Positions 1 through 9,674 of a DNA stretch of 64,000 bases are shown here, in pieces. The stretch covers positions 1-64,000 of the forward strand of contig JAZMZG010000013.1 in NCBI GenBank assembly GCA_045585835.1. The letters are read 5' to 3'. The notes below the pieces were generated by a model. That model ran no database searches and was not told where the DNA came from. It saw only the letters and a program-made list of their open reading frames with translations. Numbering within the stretch: the first letter of the stretch is position 1; each line of letters starts with the position of its first letter. Both the position numbers and the translations under genes were made by a program. The stretch comes from CALCTE01 sp045585835 (lineage in GTDB: Bacteria > Bacillota > Clostridia > Oscillospirales > CAG-272).

Positions 1-1
1 G

Positions 2-1828
2 ACCTTTACGATGGCAAATATCATCGCCAAGGTAAACCGACCGACGATAGTTCTCGCTCACAACAAAACACTCGCCGCACAACTTTGTAGTGAGTTCCGT
101 GAATTCTTCCCCGAAAACGCAGTTGAATATTTTGTTAGTTACTACGATTATTACCAACCCGAAGCCTACATTCCCGGCAAGGATATATACATCGAAAAGG
201 ACTCGTCAATAAACGACGATATAGACAAGCTGCGCCACAGTGCGACCTCTGCGCTTTTCGAGCGCAGAGATATAATCATCGTATCAAGCGTATCTTGCAT
301 ATATTCACTCGGTGACCCCGACGAATATAAGAGCCTCGTTCTCGGTCTTCGTGTCGGACAGTATATGTCACGGGAAAGCCTTGCCGCACGCCTTGTAGCC
401 ATACAGTTTCAGCGGAATGACGTTGACCTTACGAGAAATCACTTTCGTATGCGGGGCGACGTTGTTGAGATATTCCCCTCACGTGCAGAGGAGCTGCTTT
501 TGCGAGTTGAATTTTTTGGCGACGAGATAGAGAGAATATGCGAAATAAATTCCGTCACGGGCGAAGTGATTCGCAGTCTTTCCTACGTTGCGATATTCCC
601 CGCATCGCACTATGTTGTGTCAAAGGACAAGCTCGACAAAGCAGTCGGCGTGATACTCGACGAAATGGAACTTCGCTGTGCGGAGTTTAAAAGCCAAGGC
701 AAGCTCATAGAAGCTCAACGACTTGAGGAGCGCACGAGATATGACGTAGAGATGCTTATCGAAGTGGGATATTGCAGCGGCGTTGAGAATTATTCAAGAG
801 TGCTTTCGGGACGTCCTGCGGGCAGCAGACCTTATACCTTGCTTGATTATTTCCCATCGGACTATCTTATGTTTATCGACGAAAGCCACGTTACAGTACC
901 GCAAGTAAGGGGTATGAGCGGCGGCGATAAGGCAAGAAAAACGAACCTTGTTGAATACGGCTTCAGACTTCCGTCTGCGTACGATAACAGACCTTTATTT
1001 TTCGATGAGTTCGAAAAGATGTTAAATCAAGTTTTGTACGTCAGCGCAACTCCCGCAAAATATGAGCTTGAACGCTCCGAGACTGTTGCAGAACAGCTTA
1101 TACGCCCCACGGGGCTTCTTGACCCTGTAATAGAGGTGAGAAAAACCGAAGGTCAGATAGACGACCTTATATACGAGATAAACAAGCGAATTGAAAAGAA
1201 AGAGCGAGTGCTCGTTACAACGCTGACAAAGCATATGGCGGAGGATCTGACCTCATATCTTGAAAACGCGGGCATAAAGACAAGATATATGCATCACGAG
1301 GTCGAAACGATAGAGCGGCTTGAGATAATAAGGGATCTTCGAACGGGCACCTTTGACGTGCTTGTGGGAATAAACCTTTTAAGAGAGGGACTTGACCTTC
1401 CCGAGGTATCGCTTGTTGCGATATTCGATGCGGATAAAGAGGGCTTCCTTCGTTCCGCAACCTCGCTTATACAGACTGTCGGCAGAGCATCGAGAAACGA
1501 AAACGGCACGGTAATAATGTACGCAGACACCGTCACCGACAGTATGAGAGTTTGCATAGACGAAACCAAGCGAAGAAGAAGCGTGCAGGAAAAATACAAT
1601 AAAGACCACGGCATTACGCCTAAGACTATCGTTAAGTCGGTAAGCGATCCCATTGATATCGCACTGAAGAGTGCGGATAAGGACGAGATAAAGAAACCAA
1701 GAAGCCAAAAGGAAAAAGAAAAAGAGATCGAAGCGCTCACGAAAGCTATGCTTAAAGCGGCAAAGATGCTTGAGTTTGAGCAGGCGGCGGCACTTCGCGA
1801 CCGCATACAGAAGCTTAGAAGCGAATGA
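2..1828 (+). CDS. uvrB: UvrABC excinuclease subunit B (5'-truncated by window edge)
   Basis: UvrB is the damage-verifying helicase-like subunit of nucleotide excision repair. The open frame runs to base 2, and the codons before the first ATG (position 11) read TFT, matching the conserved TFTMAN stretch just after the Walker A loop. The true N-terminus, about 50 residues including GxTGSGKT, therefore lies outside the window and the ATG at 11 is not the start. Visible are the YFVSYYDYYQPEAY beta-hairpin region, DESHVTVPQ (motif II), YVSATPA, the LLREGLDLPEV and QTVGRASRN helicase motifs, and a C-terminal UVR helix pair (EFEQAAALRDRI) that contacts UvrA/UvrC. Its stop is 14 bases before the chosen uvrA start, so the two form an operon. 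Confidence 0.97.
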   Translation, partial: TFTMANIIAKVNRPTIVLAHNKTLAAQLCSEFREFFPENAVEYFVSYYDYYQPEAYIPGKDIYIEKDSSINDDIDKLRHSATSALFERRDIIIVSSVSCIYSLGDPDEYKSLVLGLRVGQYMSRESLAARLVAIQFQRNDVDLTRNHFRMRGDVVEIFPSRAEELLLRVEFFGDEIERICEINSVTGEVIRSLSYVAIFPASHYVVSKDKLDKAVGVILDEMELRCAEFKSQGKLIEAQRLEERTRYDVEMLIEVGYCSGVENYSRVLSGRPAGSRPYTLLDYFPSDYLMFIDESHVTVPQVRGMSGGDKARKTNLVEYGFRLPSAYDNRPLFFDEFEKMLNQVLYVSATPAKYELERSETVAEQLIRPTGLLDPVIEVRKTEGQIDDLIYEINKRIEKKERVLVTTLTKHMAEDLTSYLENAGIKTRYMHHEVETIERLEIIRDLRTGTFDVLVGINLLREGLDLPEVSLVAIFDADKEGFLRSATSLIQTVGRASRNENGTVIMYADTVTDSMRVCIDETKRRRSVQEKYNKDHGITPKTIVKSVSDPIDIALKSADKDEIKKPRSQKEKEKEIEALTKAMLKAAKMLEFEQAAALRDRIQKLRSE

Positions 1829-1839
1829 AAGGAAAAACA

Positions 1840-4674
1840 ATGAGCAGAAACGACATCGCCGTAAAGGGTGCAAGAGTTCACAATTTAAAGAACGTAGATG
1901 TAAGCATACCGAGAAATAAGCTCGTTGTATTTACAGGCGTATCGGGCTCGGGTAAAAGCTCGCTTGCGTTTGATACCATATACGCAGAGGGCAACCGCAG
2001 ATTTATGGAAAGCCTTTCATCGTATGTAAGACAGTTTGTGGGCGGCATAGACAAGCCCGACGTTGATTCTATTGAAGGACTTTCGCCGTCGATTTCCATA
2101 GACCAAAAAACCACGTCTAAAAATCCTCGCTCAACGGTCGGTACCGTTACGGAGATATACGATTATTTAAGACTTTTGTTTGCGAGAGTAGGCGTACCGC
2201 ACTGTCCGATATGTCATAAGGAGATACGCCAACAGACTGTTGACCGGATAGTTGACAAGATAATGGAGTACCCCGATGGCACAAAGTTTATGATAATGTC
2301 GCCTGTGGTCAAAGCTAAAAAAGGTATGCACGAGAGGGTGTTCGAAAACGCTCGTAAGGACGGATTTGTGCGCCTTCGCGTAGACGGCAAGATGCGTACC
2401 ACGGACGAGGAGATAAATCTTGAAAAGAATCTTCGCCACGATATAGATATAGTCGTTGACCGCCTTGTAATGAGCGACAGTATTCGTTCACGCATAGCTG
2501 ATTCTATTGAAACGGCGTCATCGCTCAGCGGCGGCGTTGCGATAGTATCCGTAGTGGACGGGGAAGAGCAGACCTTTTCCCAAAACTACGCTTGCGTAGA
2601 GCACGGAATAAGCCTTGGGGAGCTTACGCCCAAGATGTTTTCCTTTAACAGTCCGCAGGGCGCTTGCCCGAAATGTGACGGACTCGGAGTTTTGCAGATT
2701 GCATCTGCCGCAAAGATAGTCCCCGACGAAAGCCTTTCTTTACGTATGGGCGCCATAAAATGCCTCGGCTTTTATTCGCTCGGCGACGATTCATATTCCG
2801 ATGCGATAGTCACAGAGGTAGGTAAGGAGTACGGCTTCGACCTTGATACGCCCATCTGCGATATGACGTCCGAAGCGAAAAACGCCCTATACTACGGTTG
2901 CGGAGATAAGGTGTTTGAGGTTGAAAGAAGGGGCAAGGGTAAATATTCAAAGTCCTACGAGACCTTTGACGGAATAGTAAATATAATACAAAAGCGCTAT
3001 AATTCGGCATCGAATGAATTTATAAAAGGCGAGTACGCAAGACTTATAGAAGAGGAGGATTGCCCTCTCTGTCACGGCAAGCGTGTAAATAAGGAGGCTC
3101 TTGCGGTAACGGTAGCGGGCAAAAATATAGCCGAGATCTGCGAAATGTCTATAGGAACTGCGCTTGAATTTTTTGAAAATATCAATTTTTCCGAGAGAGA
3201 TAAGGAAATATCGAGAGAAATAATAAAGGAGCTCATCGCAAGGCTGAAATTCCTTTTAAGCGTAGGCCTCGACTATTTGACGCTTGCTCGTTCGTCGGGA
3301 AGCCTTTCGGGCGGTGAGAGCCAAAGAATACGTCTTGCTACGCAGATAGGCTCGTCGCTTATGGGAGTTTTGTATATACTTGACGAGCCGAGTATAGGCC
3401 TTCACCAAAGAGATAACGTAAAGCTGCTGCGCACGCTTGAGAAATTACGTGATACGGGAAATACGGTAATCGTCGTAGAGCACGACGAGGAAACGATGAG
3501 AGCTGCGGACTATATCGTAGACGTAGGGCCTAAAGCGGGCGTTCACGGCGGACAGATAGTTGCGGTCGGCACACCCGAGCAGATAGCGAAGAATAAAAAA
3601 TCGCTTACGGGCGACTATCTTTCGGGCAGAAGAAGGATAGAAATACCGCTTGTAAGACGTAAAGGAAACGGCAATCTTTTGACCGTGCAAGGCGCAAGGG
3701 AGCATAATTTGAAGAACTTGACCGTTTCGTTCCCGCTTGGTACCTTATGCTGTGTTACGGGCGTATCAGGCTCGGGCAAAAGCTCGCTTGTCAACGAAAT
3801 ACTTTATAAGGCACTTGCAAGAAAGCTAAACGGCGCATATACCACGCCCGGCATTTATTCAAAGATAAGCGGTGTGAGCAATCTTGACAAAGTAATAAAC
3901 ATCGACCAATCTCCTATAGGCAGAACCCCTCGTTCAAATCCTGCGACCTATACGGGAGTATTTACGGATATTAGAGAGCTTTTTGCATCAACAAAAGATG
4001 CAAAGGCGCGAGGCTATGACGCATCACGCTTTTCGTTTAACGTAAAGGGCGGAAGATGCGAGGCGTGCCGAGGCGACGGCACTACGCTTATAGAGATGAA
4101 CTTTCTTCCGGACGTTTATATAATGTGCGACGTATGTAAAGGCGCAAGATATAACAGAGAAACGCTTGAGGTGAAGTATAAGGACAAAAACATCTCCGAC
4201 GTTTTGGATATGACGGTCGACGAGGCATTGGTATTCTTTGATAATATACCAAAGATAAAGCGTAAGATACAGACGCTTTCCGACGTAGGACTCGGATATA
4301 TTAAGCTCGGACAGTCATCAACGACGCTTTCGGGCGGTGAAGCGCAGAGAGTGAAGCTTGCCACGGAGCTTTCCAAAAAGTCCACGGGCAAGACCGTATA
4401 TATACTTGATGAACCCACCACGGGACTTCATTCCTATGACGTAAATAATCTCATCACCATACTTCAGAGGCTTGTTGATGGTGGAAATACCGTCATAGTT
4501 ATAGAGCATAACCTTGACGTTATCAAATGCGCAGACTACCTAATCGACCTCGGGCCCGAGGGCGGTGACAGAGGCGGCACGCTCGTTTGCGAGGGTACAC
4601 CCGAGCGGGTTGCAAGGTGCGAAAGCTCTTATACGGGGCAATTTCTTAAAGAGATACTGAAGGAGAGAATATAA
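1840..4674 (+). CDS. uvrA: UvrABC excinuclease subunit A
   Basis: DNA-damage-recognition ATPase of nucleotide excision repair, 944 residues, the usual length. Two ABC ATPase modules are visible: Walker A GVSGSGKSS at about residues 33-41 and again at about 640-648, with signatures SGGESQRIRLA and SGGEAQRVKLA, each followed by a Walker B ILDEP. Zinc-binding pairs are seen in the inserted domains (CPICHK, CPKCDG, CPLCHG, and CEAC...CDVC near the C-terminal half). An in-frame ATG at 1825 overlaps the uvrB stop, but AAAGG at 1829-1832 is well placed for the ATG at 1840, and MSRNDIAVKGARVHNLKN matches the family N-terminus. Confidence 0.97.
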   Translation: MSRNDIAVKGARVHNLKNVDVSIPRNKLVVFTGVSGSGKSSLAFDTIYAEGNRRFMESLSSYVRQFVGGIDKPDVDSIEGLSPSISIDQKTTSKNPRSTVGTVTEIYDYLRLLFARVGVPHCPICHKEIRQQTVDRIVDKIMEYPDGTKFMIMSPVVKAKKGMHERVFENARKDGFVRLRVDGKMRTTDEEINLEKNLRHDIDIVVDRLVMSDSIRSRIADSIETASSLSGGVAIVSVVDGEEQTFSQNYACVEHGISLGELTPKMFSFNSPQGACPKCDGLGVLQIASAAKIVPDESLSLRMGAIKCLGFYSLGDDSYSDAIVTEVGKEYGFDLDTPICDMTSEAKNALYYGCGDKVFEVERRGKGKYSKSYETFDGIVNIIQKRYNSASNEFIKGEYARLIEEEDCPLCHGKRVNKEALAVTVAGKNIAEICEMSIGTALEFFENINFSERDKEISREIIKELIARLKFLLSVGLDYLTLARSSGSLSGGESQRIRLATQIGSSLMGVLYILDEPSIGLHQRDNVKLLRTLEKLRDTGNTVIVVEHDEETMRAADYIVDVGPKAGVHGGQIVAVGTPEQIAKNKKSLTGDYLSGRRRIEIPLVRRKGNGNLLTVQGAREHNLKNLTVSFPLGTLCCVTGVSGSGKSSLVNEILYKALARKLNGAYTTPGIYSKISGVSNLDKVINIDQSPIGRTPRSNPATYTGVFTDIRELFASTKDAKARGYDASRFSFNVKGGRCEACRGDGTTLIEMNFLPDVYIMCDVCKGARYNRETLEVKYKDKNISDVLDMTVDEALVFFDNIPKIKRKIQTLSDVGLGYIKLGQSSTTLSGGEAQRVKLATELSKKSTGKTVYILDEPTTGLHSYDVNNLITILQRLVDGGNTVIVIEHNLDVIKCADYLIDLGPEGGDRGGTLVCEGTPERVARCESSYTGQFLKEILKERI

Positions 4675-6519
4675 ATGTTTCCCAAAGAACTTGAAAAAGA
4701 GCTGTTAAAGGTGCAGAAACCTTCACGCTATGTTGGCGGCGAATACGGTGAGCCGAAAAAGGATAAAACGAGGGCGCTTATACGCTTTGCGTTTTGTTTT
4801 CCCGACGTATACGAGATAGGAATGTCAAATCTCGGAATGAAGATACTTTGCGGCCTTTTAAACAAGAGAGAGGATTGCTATTGCGAGAGGGTGTTTGCAC
4901 CGTGGCACGATATGGGCGAGCTTCTCAAAAGCAAGGATATACCGCTATATGCGCTCGAAAGCGGCGATGCTTTGTCTGAATTTGATTTTGTAGGTTTTAC
5001 GCTTCAGCACGAAATGAGCTATACGAACGTGCTTTATATGCTCTCACTTGCGAAGATACCGCTTCTTGCAAAGGACAGAGCAGAAGACGATCCCATCGTT
5101 ATAGGCGGCGGCCCCTGTGCATATAATCCGGAGCCCTTATGCGATTTCTTTGACCTTTTCAATATAGGAGAGGGTGAAGAGATGCTTGACAAGGTTATGG
5201 ACCTATATGCAGACTGCAAGAAAAAGGGATTGTCAAAGAAGGAGTTTTTGCGTCTTGCAACGAAGATAAACGGTGTATACGTTCCCTCGCTTTATGACGT
5301 AAAGTATAAGGAAAACGGACAAATAGAAAGCATATCTCCTCTTTATGACGACGTACCTGCCGTTATAACCAAAAGCGCCGTCGGCGATTTAAACGCTATG
5401 TTTACTCACTCTTGCGAACCCGTACCGTCACTTGATGCCGTACATGACAGAGTGATGATAGAGGTGTTCAGAGGTTGCATAAGAGGCTGCCGTTTCTGTC
5501 AGGCGGGATTTTTGAACCGTCCCGTAAGAGAACGCTCGGTTGAGAGCATAAACGCTCAGGCAAAAGAGCTTTGCGCATTTACGGGTTATGACCAAATATC
5601 CCTATCATCGCTTTCGATAAGTGACTATACAAATCTTGAAGAGCTTGTTACAGAGCTTGTTTCGTGGACGGATAACAAGAAGATAAGCCTTTCGCTTCCT
5701 TCGATGAGAGTTGATAACTTTAACGGTGAGCTTTACAAGAAAATTTCGGGCACGAGAGGAAGCGGACTTACCTTTGCACCCGAAGCGGGCACGCAAAGAA
5801 TGCGCGACGTAATAAACAAAAACGTTACCGAGGAAGAGATATTACGTATGGCAAGAGAAGCCTTTTCTGTCGGTAAAACCAATATCAAGCTTTACTTTAT
5901 GATAGGACTTCCCACGGAAACGGACGAAGACGTTATCGGTATTGCGGAGCTTGCGAAAAAGGTAGTTAATGAGTATTATAAGGTTGAACACGCTAAAGGA
6001 AAAGGCGTAAACGTCACTTTAAGCGTTGCTGCATTTATTCCAAAGCCGTTTACTCCGTTTCAGTGGGCACCGCAAAATACCGTAGAGGAATTTAAGCGTA
6101 AGCAACAGCTTTTGAAGGATTCAATTACCTCAAGAAAGATTACATACAATTATCACAGCAGCGAGGTTGGTATGATAGAGTCGCTTTTTGCAAGAGGTGA
6201 CAGACGCCTTAATAAAACGCTTCTAAAAGCGTTTGAGCTCGGTGCAAAATTCGATGCTTGGGACGAGAGCTTCAGTATAGATATATGGAAAGAAGCCTTC
6301 GAGCAGACGGGAATCGACTTTAGCTTCTATACATCACGCAAGAGAGAGTATGATGAGATTCTCCCTTGGTCGCATATAAGCTGCGGTGTGACAAACGAAT
6401 TTTTCAAAAGAGAAGCTGAAAGGGCAAACGAGGGTATAACCACTCCGAACTGCCGTGAAAAATGCAGCGGATGCGGAGCAAACAAGGTGACGGAGGGCGA
6501 CTGTATATGCAGAAGATAA
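4675..6519 (+). CDS. TIGR03960-type radical SAM protein
   Basis: Large radical-SAM protein of unknown substrate, 614 residues. The first ~200 residues look like a cobalamin-binding-type Rossmann domain (DVYEIGMSNLGM; IGGGPCAYNPEPLCDFFD). The iron-sulfur site CX3CX2C is at C268, C272 and C275 (RGCIRGCRFCQAGF). The C-terminus carries a Cys cluster (CREKCSGCGANK...CIC). In Bacillota this family occurs next to, or fused with, a DUF2344 protein, and here the DUF2344 gene follows with a 13-base overlap. It starts directly after the uvrA stop with AGGAG at 4661-4665. The reaction is not established; an RNA- or translation-related modification is only a guess from the family's frequent neighbourhood near RNase G and L21 genes in other genomes, which are absent here. 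Confidence 0.9.
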   Translation: MFPKELEKELLKVQKPSRYVGGEYGEPKKDKTRALIRFAFCFPDVYEIGMSNLGMKILCGLLNKREDCYCERVFAPWHDMGELLKSKDIPLYALESGDALSEFDFVGFTLQHEMSYTNVLYMLSLAKIPLLAKDRAEDDPIVIGGGPCAYNPEPLCDFFDLFNIGEGEEMLDKVMDLYADCKKKGLSKKEFLRLATKINGVYVPSLYDVKYKENGQIESISPLYDDVPAVITKSAVGDLNAMFTHSCEPVPSLDAVHDRVMIEVFRGCIRGCRFCQAGFLNRPVRERSVESINAQAKELCAFTGYDQISLSSLSISDYTNLEELVTELVSWTDNKKISLSLPSMRVDNFNGELYKKISGTRGSGLTFAPEAGTQRMRDVINKNVTEEEILRMAREAFSVGKTNIKLYFMIGLPTETDEDVIGIAELAKKVVNEYYKVEHAKGKGVNVTLSVAAFIPKPFTPFQWAPQNTVEEFKRKQQLLKDSITSRKITYNYHSSEVGMIESLFARGDRRLNKTLLKAFELGAKFDAWDESFSIDIWKEAFEQTGIDFSFYTSRKREYDEILPWSHISCGVTNEFFKREAERANEGITTPNCREKCSGCGANKVTEGDCICRR

Positions 6520-7142
6520 GAATAATTTTTGAAAAAACGGGTACTGCAAAATTCATATCGCACCTTGACCTTGTAAGAGTTGTAACGAGAGCTATAAGAA
6601 GGGCAGAGATACCGATAGTATATTCTCAAGGCTTCAATCCCACCCCGCGTCTTAGCTTTGCATTACCCCTGTCGCTTGGGCAGGAGAGCGAGATGGAAAT
6701 GATGAATTTTAAGGTGGAGCCCGATATGTCGCCCGGCGAAGTAATGCAAAGACTCAAAAAACAGCTTCCCGACGGACTTATACTTAAAGAAGCATACGTA
6801 CCCGAGGACATAAAGGGAGACGAGCTTCAGTATGCAAGATACCTTATAAGTATAGAGGACGCTTTCGACGTAAAAAGCGCAAGAGAGTGCTTTTTGCGAG
6901 ACGAAATAAGCCTTATTAAAAAAACGAAAAGCGGAGAGAAGCTCACCGATATAAAACCGCTTATAAAAGAGATTACCGTAGAAGAGGGAACGATAAACTG
7001 TGTTCTCAATTCAAGAGACCCGTTTTTCCTAAATCCCGAATACGTAATGAAAGCTCTCTGCGAATACCTTGAAAAGAGCTTTGAAAGATATTATATTTTA
7101 CGCAAAGAAGTCTATACGGACAAAATGGAGCTTTACAGATAA
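6507..7142 (+). CDS. TIGR03936/DUF2344 protein, partner of the radical SAM protein
   Basis: 211-residue DUF2344 family protein, the usual partner or C-terminal fusion domain of the upstream radical-SAM enzyme. The N-terminus MQKIRIIFEKTGTAKFISHL and the HLDLVRVVTRAIRRAEIP and YSQGFNPTPRLSFALPL segments are the family's conserved core. The start at 6507 is chosen because GGAGG at 6492-6496 precedes it and because an upstream in-frame ATG at 6462 would add a non-homologous tail. It overlaps the previous gene by 13 bases, implying translational coupling. A strong intrinsic terminator follows the stop directly. Molecular function is unknown. Confidence 0.88.
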   Translation: MQKIRIIFEKTGTAKFISHLDLVRVVTRAIRRAEIPIVYSQGFNPTPRLSFALPLSLGQESEMEMMNFKVEPDMSPGEVMQRLKKQLPDGLILKEAYVPEDIKGDELQYARYLISIEDAFDVKSARECFLRDEISLIKKTKSGEKLTDIKPLIKEITVEEGTINCVLNSRDPFFLNPEYVMKALCEYLEKSFERYYILRKEVYTDKMELYR

Positions 7143-7178
7143 AAATGACCGACGCGAAAAGCGTCGGTCATTTTTAAT
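7141..7178 (+). terminator. Intrinsic terminator after the uvrBA/radical-SAM operon
   Basis: A perfect 15-bp stem (7141-7155 with 7161-7175, core GACCGACGC/GCGTCGGTC), loop GAAAA, followed by T-rich sequence. The stem ends are A-rich and T-rich, so it could work in both directions. Confidence 0.9.
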
Positions 7179-7238
7179 TTTTTAACACTTTTTATTAAAA
7201 AGCATAGTATAGAGTATATCAAATTAAGGGGAATGTGT

Positions 7239-8282
7239 ATGATATACAAAAAATTCTTTGCGGCGGCAAACAGCGCATACGGCTTCAAAAGCTATTTCGA
7301 AGAACTCTTTTTCGGCGACGATATAAAAAAACGCTATATAATCAAGGGCGGTGCGGGCACGGGCAAATCTACTTTTTTAAAAGCACTTGCCGCTGCCTCA
7401 GAAAAGCTCGGTCACGACACAGAGCTTTACTACTGCAGCTCTGACCCGAATTCTCTTGACGGTGTAATAATACGTGATATGGGCATTTGTGCCATTGACG
7501 CAACTTCACCTCACGCTCACGATTGCAAATACGTCGGTTGCGTAGACGTTCTGCTTGACGTAACGCAGTTTTTAAAGCGTGAGAAGCTTTTTGAGAAAAC
7601 GAGTGAAATCAAGCGCCTTTCCGACGAATCGGCACGTAATTATAAAAGCGGTTATAAAAATCTTGCCGCTGCGGGCAAACTCGCCGATGAGCTTTACGAA
7701 AGCGGTAGGGAGCATATAGATATGCAAAAGCTTGAAAAAACTGCCTTGCGCCTTACCAAAGTCGGTCGAAAGAGAGAAAAAGGACTGAAACTCCGCCTTG
7801 TAACCGCAATAAATGCGTATGGAAAGACTACACTCACGGATTATTTTTCAGAAGCTTCAAGGTTTTATTTTATAGATGATGCTTTCGTTTTAGCTCCTTT
7901 ACTGTTAAAGAAACTCGAGGAATATTCGGGAGGGAAAGCCGTAGCATTTCCAAACCCGCTTGTACCCGACCGATATGAAGCTATATATCTTGAAGAAAGC
8001 AAAATACTTATCAGCGCCGAAAAAGAACTGCTACCTAAAAAATTCACGAGAATAAACGCAAAGAGCTTTTATGACGGCTATTACACACGCAACAGGGAAA
8101 AAATAAAATTCCAAAAAAAGCTTATTGGGGCATTGACGGATATGGCGTGTGAAAATTTTGCAAATGCAAAGAAAAAACACGACAGCCTTGAAAAAATAAA
8201 CGTGTCCGCTATGGATTTTTCAGCGATGCAAAAATGGTCAAATAAGCTTATAAAGGAGATTTTATCCGAGAAGAGAGCTTGA
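7239..8282 (+). CDS. P-loop ATPase, PRK06851-like
   Basis: Protein of 347 residues with a Walker A loop (KGGAGTGKSTFLK) near residue 37, resembling a conserved clostridial ATPase family known only as PRK06851. The stretch YYCSSDPNSLDGVIIRDMG and the following DATSPH motif are characteristic of that family; the substrate and role are unknown. Two in-frame ATGs (7233 and 7239) are possible. AAGGGG at 7226-7231 is only one base from the first and about seven from the second, so 7239 is preferred. It stands alone between a terminator and a convergent transporter gene, whose 3' end overlaps its own by 35 bases. Confidence 0.8.
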   Translation: MIYKKFFAAANSAYGFKSYFEELFFGDDIKKRYIIKGGAGTGKSTFLKALAAASEKLGHDTELYYCSSDPNSLDGVIIRDMGICAIDATSPHAHDCKYVGCVDVLLDVTQFLKREKLFEKTSEIKRLSDESARNYKSGYKNLAAAGKLADELYESGREHIDMQKLEKTALRLTKVGRKREKGLKLRLVTAINAYGKTTLTDYFSEASRFYFIDDAFVLAPLLLKKLEEYSGGKAVAFPNPLVPDRYEAIYLEESKILISAEKELLPKKFTRINAKSFYDGYYTRNREKIKFQKKLIGALTDMACENFANAKKKHDSLEKINVSAMDFSAMQKWSNKLIKEILSEKRA

Positions 8283-9480
8283 GCATACCGTAGAAATTGA
8301 CAAAGAGCATAATTGCGTTGCATAAATCGGAAAGAAGCCAAACTCCGCTTGTACTTGATATGGCACCTATATAAATAGATATCGAAAACAGGGCATTGTA
8401 CACAAACAGTGCCCATTTTCTTTTTGCAAGCACGCCTATACAGCTTGATGCGTAAAAATTCCAACAGCAAATGCTCGTATACGCAAAGCAAAAAAGGGAG
8501 ATAAACGTAAACAAGCCACCAAATTTTCCGAAATAGAGAGAAAAAGCGGAAAAGACGTTGTCGCTGTTTGTAAGAAGGAGCGCAAAAGCGGTGAGCGAGC
8601 ACATAACAACAGTGTCGATAAATACCTCCAATATACCCCATACGCCTTGATTTTCAGGCTTTTTTGGGCAATTGAACGAATACATTATCGCAGAACTACC
8701 CATACCCGATTCAGCAGAAAAAATACCCTTTGACATACCTTCTTTAAGTCCTCGAACAAATAGCGAAGCTCCGATGCCGCCGAGAGCGCTTTTAAAATCA
8801 AAGGCGCTTTTTATGATATCGGAAATCATATGCGGAAACTGCTTGATTTTAAGTGCGATTATCAAAACGCAGAAACCGATATATAAAATGCTCATAAGCG
8901 GCACGAGCAAATTACACACCTTTTGAAGCCTTTTACCGCCGCCCGAAAAAGTGATTAAGCATAAAAAAGCAAGGACAATCCCCACCGAAGCGTCGCTTAT
9001 ACCAAGATGCTTTGCGGACAAGGCGACCGCATTACTTTGTACGGTGCAGCCTATGCCAAAAGAGGAGATAATACAAAGTGCGCAAAATATTTCGGGAAGA
9101 TAGGATATTTTGCAAAGCCGCAGATAGTACATCGGGCCGCCCACGCCGTGCTTTGCGTATTTTACGGATAGATATATCTCCGCATATTTCAAGACTGCCG
9201 TTATAATTGCGCACACCCACATCCAAAATACAGCTCCGGCACCGCCGAGTGAGAGTGCGACGCCGACACCGACGATATTTCCCACGCCGATAGAGCCGCC
9301 GAGCGCAGAAAGCATAGCCGTTGCACCGCCGGAGGCTGATTTGAAAGTTTTTATTGGGTGGATAATGTAAAATATCTTCAGCTTCATAAGCATATATACG
9401 GCACCGCCCAAGATAACAAACGCCCCGAAAGGCCCCCACAGCAGAGAGTTTATATATTCTAAAAATTGCAAATTCTTCAC
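8248..9480 (-). CDS. Sodium:alanine/glycine symporter, AGCS family
   Basis: Multi-pass membrane transporter that would import a small neutral amino acid with sodium, about 410 residues. Family landmarks are FLEYINSLLWGPFG at the N-terminus, the glycine-rich SALGGSIGVGNIVGVG sodium-site segment, and FSAESGMGSSA. The frame stays open up to a TTG at 9612, but that codon lies inside the groES CIRCE operator, so a downstream start is needed. The GTG at 9480 gives MKNLQFLEYINSLLWGP, the typical AGCS beginning. No good ribosome-binding site is visible before it, so the start remains uncertain. Specificity (alanine, glycine or other) cannot be read from sequence. Confidence 0.85.
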   Translation of the reverse strand: MKNLQFLEYINSLLWGPFGAFVILGGAVYMLMKLKIFYIIHPIKTFKSASGGATAMLSALGGSIGVGNIVGVGVALSLGGAGAVFWMWVCAIITAVLKYAEIYLSVKYAKHGVGGPMYYLRLCKISYLPEIFCALCIISSFGIGCTVQSNAVALSAKHLGISDASVGIVLAFLCLITFSGGGKRLQKVCNLLVPLMSILYIGFCVLIIALKIKQFPHMISDIIKSAFDFKSALGGIGASLFVRGLKEGMSKGIFSAESGMGSSAIMYSFNCPKKPENQGVWGILEVFIDTVVMCSLTAFALLLTNSDNVFSAFSLYFGKFGGLFTFISLFCFAYTSICCWNFYASSCIGVLAKRKWALFVYNALFSISIYIGAISSTSGVWLLSDLCNAIMLFVNFYGMLKLSSRIKSPL

Positions 9481-9601
9481 CTCATAATCGAATATACTTT
9501 CAAATAAATGGGAATATTCGATATGTGTAAGAAATTTAGCGCAAGGAGGTATTTTTTTTATAAAACCTATTGCAATTTTGTAAAAATATGTTAATATATT
9601 T

Positions 9602-9628
9602 TTAGCACTCAAATAAAATGAGTGCTAA
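9602..9628. promoter_or_regulatory. CIRCE operator (HrcA binding site) before groES
   Basis: Perfect consensus inverted repeat TTAGCACTC-N9-GAGTGCTAA. It places groESL under the heat-shock repressor HrcA. A possible promoter just upstream (TTGCAA at 9570-9575, TATATT at 9595-9600, 19-base spacing) would start transcription inside the operator; that promoter is a weaker call. Confidence 0.97.
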
Positions 9629-9674
9629 CGTATTTTATAAAAAATAAAACACATATATAAAGGAGGAGTTTAAG

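Noticed and set aside
9481..9612. Upstream extension of the AGCS symporter to a TTG at 9612
   Set aside because: The TTG lies in the CIRCE operator and the added 44 residues have no family match; GTG 9480 gives the normal N-terminus.
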